Shown: positions 1-64,000 of the stretch, in pieces
Layout: each line of letters starts with the position of its first letter
Position numbering within the stretch: the first letter of the stretch is position 1
Origin: Amorphochlora amoebiformis
Taxonomy: Eukaryota > Cercozoa > Chlorarachniophyceae
Assembly (NCBI GenBank): GCA_054601695.1
Contig: BAAHQB010000225.1
Span: 62,001-126,000 of the forward strand
Length of the DNA: 64,000 nt
Direction: 5' to 3'
Program-made: the position numbers and the translations under genes
Notes under the pieces: generated by a model
The model's input: only the letters and a program-made list of their open reading frames with translations
Told to the model about the DNA's origin: nothing
Databases searched by the model: none

Positions 1-94
1 ATATATATATATATGTTTATATATATATATATATACATACATATATATGTACACCATATATATATATATATATATACAATGTATACATTATTAA

Positions 95-175
<81 letters not shown>

Positions 176-298
176 GGTGTACACATATACACATATATAT
201 ATATATATATTATATGTATATATATATATATATATAATATATATAAATATATATTTCTATATTTTCTACATATACATATATGCATATATATATATATA

Positions 299-345
<47 letters not shown>

Positions 346-428
346 CACACACGCACAAATATAACAATTTTCTATTTAACAATATTTACGGGAACGCACA
401 AATCAATATCATTGATCTGAAATACTAC

Positions 429-1037
429 CTCTGCTCGATACGACCAGCATGTCCGCATTGGCACTCTTGATATATTCCAGGATCGTGTGCTTAGGCCCTC
501 CTTCCTTCACTTCGATAACCTCGGGAGTCACCTTAGCTTTAAGTCCTGCGGTTCGAATAGATGAGTATTCCAGACAGTAATCCACAGGCGTTATACCTTT
601 ATCAGTTGCATACTTGACAAGGCTGTGGAGCAAAGTTCCCTGTATATTTCTCATCTTCGTGGTGAACTCCTTGTGAAGCTCCAGAATTCTGCAAGAAGGT
701 TTTCAGTCAGATGACCAACAGGGACTGATATGGATGTGACGTACTTCTTGTAGTTTTTGGTGAGGTAGTCGAAGGTGCTAACAGATTCGTGATTAAACAC
801 GTGGACCAATTTGACCTGGACAGTAACTCTGAATAAGCTCGAGAACATTCAACGTAGACAAGCGGGACTACCTCATCTGTGTCCTTGAGAATATTGTCCA
901 CCGACCAAATCCACGCATTTTTACTGAGGGAATATCACTTAGTTGTCAGAATTTTCGATTAAATCAGTGCAGTCACACCTGTATTCGGATCCGTCGACTG
1001 CGACGACGATAACGCGCTGCCTCTTCACTTCGGTCAT
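429..1037 (-). CDS. Universal stress protein (USP) family, 5' part of gene
   Basis: Four exons read on the minus strand: 1037-979, 923-872, 815-745 and 688-429, with introns of 55, 56 and 56 nt, all GT-AG and phase-consistent. The start ATG (1037-1035) opens [20 protein letters not shown], the first beta strand and VDGS signature of the USP alpha/beta (Rossmann-like) fold. Next come KLVHVF (second strand) and a helical stretch. Exon 4 ends in ADMLVVSSR, the usual penultimate strand before the G-rich nucleotide-binding loop. The donor AG|GTAGTA at 428 leads into (TA)n DNA and the last exon or exons lie left of the window, so the gene is 3'-truncated by the window edge, not broken. About 145 residues are visible; single-domain USPs are usually 140-170 aa. 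These proteins are generally soluble, often ATP-binding and stress-linked; the exact function here is unknown. It is divergent to the SPP gene. Confidence 0.85.
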
Positions 1038-1429
1038 GGTTCGGTGAGTTCTGACGATCTCTGGATGGTTTCGGGATTTGTTTTTGCAGAAGACCATGGG
1101 TATCTCTGCTAACAAGTCTTGATAAGTTTAGGTGAAATATACTAGAAACAAACTGACTATTACAGGGTAAGGGTGCGATTAGGGACCAATTTAGGGTACC
1201 TTGGCGATGATCCGAGTCAAACATAAAGGAAACCGTATTAATACTATTAAAGGTGATTACTATTATGCACAATTATTTAGATATCAAAGTATCGATATCC
1301 TCGGCATGTGTGCACGTGTCAAAAAAGCGCGACTATGTGCTTTGTCACGCGCGGGGATATTACATATTAGAAGGCACATATCAAGATATCAGTCATGATA
1401 TACCAACCCCAAATAAAAGGACGCAAGCT
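1038..1429. promoter_or_regulatory. Shared 5' region between divergent USP and SPP genes
   Basis: This 392-bp gap separates the start codons of two divergently transcribed genes. It is unusual locally because it lacks (TA)n tracts and has mixed composition, including a CpG-containing stretch near 1305-1365. It must hold both 5' UTRs and both promoters unless the genes have non-coding first exons. I see no convincing TATA box or named operator, so promoter function is inferred from gene geometry alone. Confidence 0.5.
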
Positions 1430-17002
<15,573 letters not shown>

Positions 17003-17224
17003 CATTCATTTCCTGAGACCACGGCACAATACATCCGCTGGCAAACTTCGCGTGTGATAGATTCCGGCAGCGGGTGAATGGGAACTTCGGAGCATTAAGA
17101 GATGCTATTGAGCGTTGAAAATTGTTTCCATGTACTGGTTATGGTATCTGATCGAGAACTAGCTATCGTAATAATCTGCATTGATATTCGTGATAAATAG
17201 TATATACACATATATATATACATA

Positions 17225-17269
<45 letters not shown>

Positions 17270-17325
17270 ATACATATAACATATACACACATATACATAT
17301 ACTAGATACATACATATATACATAT

Positions 17326-17385
<60 letters not shown>

Positions 17386-18302
17386 TATATATATACTTAT
17401 ACTGTATATACTAGGTATAACATGTACGTAAGTTATGATTCAGTGCAAACATATCGTAGTGAGTTTAAACTATATCTAGTATATGTATACGTATATCAGG
17501 TACATATCGTGATCGTTTACTACTTATGCGTACGTCACAGTACGTACGTACGTTCTCGTTGGCTCATACATGTGACCAGACGTGGCCAGAAAGTATATCA
17601 GTGACGTACATGTATATGAAAAAGTTCATGTACAAATGTATGCGTACGTATACGTACATATTAGACAATGAGGATAGCATTGTGTACTTGTACATACTGT
17701 CTGGGTATGTCTGATTTCAACGTACGTACGTAGCTATGGGAGGGTTAGTATTTGTATCTGTAAAATAAGTATACACTATGACACTCAGTGTAGGCGTGTA
17801 TTTATGGTACATACACCTAGACACCTCTGTATTTACCGGTCGGGTCGTCAGTAAAATATACGCATTGAGTCTATCCAGTGTTGCATGACGTATATACTAC
17901 TTGCGGACTGTATGCATGATACATATATATATATATATATATAGCTCATATGACTCGATACGTACGTACCAATTATTACGTATACATACGTACACGTACA
18001 TGTGATATTTAACTTCCCGAGTGCCAGTGACAGATCGGTATGTAAACGACATAAGACATACGTCACGACTCACGACTAGTTCTTATTCTTGTACGCGTAA
18101 GTCAGCTGCGGCCATGACCTGGCCGTAATGCTTAAGTACTGAGTGACTACTGACTAGACTAAATCGCCGGAAGGATTCGTTCGTCCTAAGTCTGAGTCCA
18201 TCATGTGTACTAGCAGTATAGCATAAGTAGTATATATCTAGTAAATGTACGTGTGTGTATAGGTATATTCTTTAAAATTATATGAATGTATGTATCTAAT
18301 TA

Positions 18303-18335
<33 letters not shown>

Positions 18336-18410
18336 TGTATATTAAATAGAATTTTAGGCAGATTCAAGTCAATCCTCTGATGAGTGAGAACAAAAACTAC
18401 AATTACATAT
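17003..18410. other. Convergent intergenic region between SPP and SLC37
   Basis: This 1.4-kb gap separates two convergent stop codons and must contain both 3' UTRs. The first ~200 bp and 17400-18300 are non-TA unique sequence; 17210-17400 is (TA)n. The unique part is rich in ACGT/TACGTA palindromic steps (for example 17540-17552 and 17721-17732). No open reading frame here resembles a known protein. No canonical AATAAA is obvious next to either stop. Confidence 0.55.
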
Positions 18411-21349
<2,939 letters not shown>

Positions 21350-21540
21350 GGCGGCAAACCCAGAGGCAGTTTCGGGGATTGAATACCAATGTCAGGTTAT
21401 GAAGATACAGATATCTTGTATATTGAAGACTATATATCATATATCCCGATTTATTGTTAATATGCGACATATCCTTCAATAAGATAAATTTAAGCAAATT
21501 GACATAACACCGAGTTATTATTTTATTTCCTTTAAAATTC

Positions 21541-21780
21541 GGCTGAGATTGACCGCAGATTGAATGAGTTAGGAAAGCTCCGCCACCAAGTGGGGAAGAA
21601 TACACCTTACGCTTCGTGAGTTCGAATCTCACAGCTTGTACATATCCACCAAGGGCCGGAATGTTCCAAGATGGGGGTCCTTCCCAGTTTGGGGGACGCG
21701 GGGTCGATTCCTGTTCGGTTCGTACATGCATAATGGTCCCCCCTTCGTGGGGGTTCGATCCTTCCTCTGTGCATTTTTTT
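21541..21780 (+). other. Cluster of tRNA T-arm/B-box-like motifs ending in a T run
   Basis: Upstream of the SLC37 gene are three B-box-like motifs on the plus strand: GAGTTCGAATCTC at about 21618 (a perfect GTGAG/CTCAC T-stem around a 7-nt loop), GGGTCGATTCC at about 21701, and GGGTTCGATCC at about 21751. The last sits beside a CCCCC-TTCGT-GGGGG hairpin and is followed by seven Ts (about 21774-21780), a Pol III-type terminator. I could not close a full cloverleaf or find a clear acceptor stem. tRNA pseudogenes or a tRNA-derived short element are therefore more likely than intact tRNAs. The minus-strand 5' UTR of SLC37 may overlap it. Confidence 0.35.
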
Positions 21781-21806
21781 ATCTAATGCAGAATAAAATT
21801 ATATTG

Positions 21807-21841
<35 letters not shown>

Positions 21842-22030
21842 AGTGTGTCTGTATATATATGTGTGTGTATGTATATACATGCGTGTAATATACACACGCA
21901 CACCCACATATAATATATATATATATATATATATACATATATATATGTATATATATATATATATATATATTTATGCTTTTGTGTATATATTTAATATATA
22001 CGAATATACATACATACAATATTACATATA

Positions 22031-22187
<157 letters not shown>

Positions 22188-22189
22188 AT

Positions 22190-22365
22190 GGTTGGGGTTA
22201 GGGTTAGGGTTAGAGCGTCAGGGTTAGGGTTGGGGTTAGGGTTAGGGTTAGGGTTAGGGTTAGGGTTAGAGCGTAAGGGTTAGGGTTAGGGTTTGAGAAG
22301 CTAATCTCGCATGATTCACCTTCCATTAGGGTTGGGGTTAGGGTTAGGGTTGGGGTTAGGGTTAA
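22190..22365 (+). repeat. Interstitial telomere-like array, TTAGGG on plus strand
   Basis: TTAGGG repeats with TTGGGG variants fill 22190-22288, then a short unique spacer, then more repeats at 22327-22365. A shared interruption (GGGTTAGAGCGT) occurs twice, at about 22207 and 22263, suggesting duplication within the array. It lies between the SLC37 5' region and the ATP10 3' end and is embedded in (TA)n. Confidence 0.9.
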
Positions 22366-22465
22366 TATATATAGACTGAATAAAAAACAATATATATATA
22401 TACATATACATATATATATATATATATATTAATTATAGATATATTTAAATATGTATGAATATAAT

Positions 22466-22516
<51 letters not shown>

Positions 22517-22570
22517 CATATAATATAATATATATTATATATATAATAGTTAATGTATATCTATAATTAA

Positions 22571-22603
<33 letters not shown>

Positions 22604-22606
22604 CTA

Positions 22607-22649
<43 letters not shown>

Positions 22650-22766
22650 TACATAAATATTATTATTAATATTATTCATATCTATATATCTAATATTATT
22701 ATAGTATCACACACACATGTATGTATATATATATATATATAATATATATTATATATTTTATATTAT

Positions 22767-22826
<60 letters not shown>

Positions 22827-22904
22827 ATATTTATATTGCATGTCTGTGAAAAAATACAGTATTGTATAACATTATAATATAAACATATTATGTAAAACAT
22901 ACTA

Positions 22905-22942
<38 letters not shown>

Positions 22943-22977
22943 CATATATAAATATATATACTTTATACTCACATATA

Positions 22978-23036
<59 letters not shown>

Positions 23037-23099
23037 AAATTACTATATATATATATGTATATATATGTGTATATAATATTGTATAAATTTTAAATCTAT

Positions 23100-23131
<32 letters not shown>

Positions 23132-23342
23132 GTATACATAGATACATAAATATAATATGTATTATTATGAGTCAGTATTGTATAATCATGAAAAGGCTGA
23201 ACTTGACTCCATAGTCTACAAACCAAAGTTTAGCTCAGGAGTCGTACACTCCGAGTAAGATATCGAGTATTGATAACATTGGTCGTTCTGTGATCAATTT
23301 AACTCTTGCCTGCTTAGATACACTTACTGCAATACACATATT
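22366..23342. other. AT-rich spacer downstream of ATP10
   Basis: Nearly continuous TA/AAT-rich DNA with short CA runs (for example 23098-23116). I see no gene. The segment 23160-23342 is mixed composition and probably holds the ATP10 3' UTR (minus strand). Confidence 0.6.
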
Positions 23343-29106
<5,764 letters not shown>

Positions 29107-29304
29107 GCTCAGTGTCGGAACCCAAGCCGATGGTCGGAATCCTGGCTGCAAATTATATTAAATATGGATATGCATGATATTAGCGATCCAATATACTTCG
29201 GTTCTGACACGTGTTCTGTCTCTACCGTGATCATCCGATACCATCCGGTAATAACCGGTTAAATCGGCGTTATTATCAATGGTGAGCTAAACTTAGGCGG
29301 ACGG
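29107..29304. promoter_or_regulatory. 198-bp shared promoter region of divergent ATP10 and MDN1
   Basis: Start codons of ATP10 (29106, minus) and MDN1 (29305, plus) are only 198 bp apart. The gap lacks (TA)n. It contains a short cluster of related CCGG-type motifs at about 29236-29262 (ATCCGATACCATCCGG and the palindrome TAACCGGTTA). These are candidates for transcription factor binding, inferred from position and symmetry only. Confidence 0.5.

Positions 29305-64000
<34,696 letters not shown>

Overview
This is nuclear DNA of a eukaryote. It holds canonical GT-AG spliceosomal introns, widely spaced short exons of balanced base composition, and introns and spacers made very largely of (TA)n microsatellite. 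Interstitial TTAGGG/CCCTAA arrays suggest a TTAGGG-type telomere. I cannot name the species. A protist or fungus-grade lineage with inflated introns seems likely, but that is inference. All gene models were spliced by eye from reading frame, splice sites and family knowledge; none has transcript support.

Layout. (1) 429-1037, minus: a universal stress protein gene whose 3' part runs off the left edge. (2) 1430-17002, plus: a complete 20-exon signal peptide peptidase (400 aa in the favoured model) with both catalytic aspartates, the PAL motif and a dilysine ER-retention tail. (3) 18411-21349, minus: a complete 7-exon SLC37-type sugar-phosphate/phosphate exchanger (452 aa). (4) 23343-29106, minus: a complete 12-exon ATP10-type mitochondrial ATP synthase assembly factor (287 aa). 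(5) 29305 to beyond 64000, plus: the N-terminal two thirds of midasin (MDN1/Rea1). Forty-seven exons and about 3,319 codons are visible, covering the N-terminal domain, all six AAA modules and the start of the linker. The C-terminal acidic region and MIDAS domain lie outside.

Two gene pairs are divergent with short shared 5' regions: USP/SPP (392 bp) and ATP10/MDN1 (198 bp). SPP and SLC37 are convergent. The genes are housekeeping and do not form a pathway: ER membrane proteolysis, ER sugar-phosphate transport, mitochondrial ATP synthase assembly and 60S ribosome maturation.

The most interesting non-coding structure is in midasin intron 27 (46849-48904). Five copies of an approximately 93-nt element are embedded in purine-rich DNA. 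Each has C-box-like and D-box-like motifs and an internal hairpin, and three or four can close a terminal stem. They look like a cluster of box C/D snoRNAs inside a ribosome-biogenesis host gene. Other notable items are a decayed duplicate of a midasin exon, a 24-nt duplication of a 5' splice site, three interstitial telomeric arrays, tRNA-like promoter-box clusters, and introns that are (TA)n almost from donor to acceptor. No transposase, reverse transcriptase or integrase was recognised.
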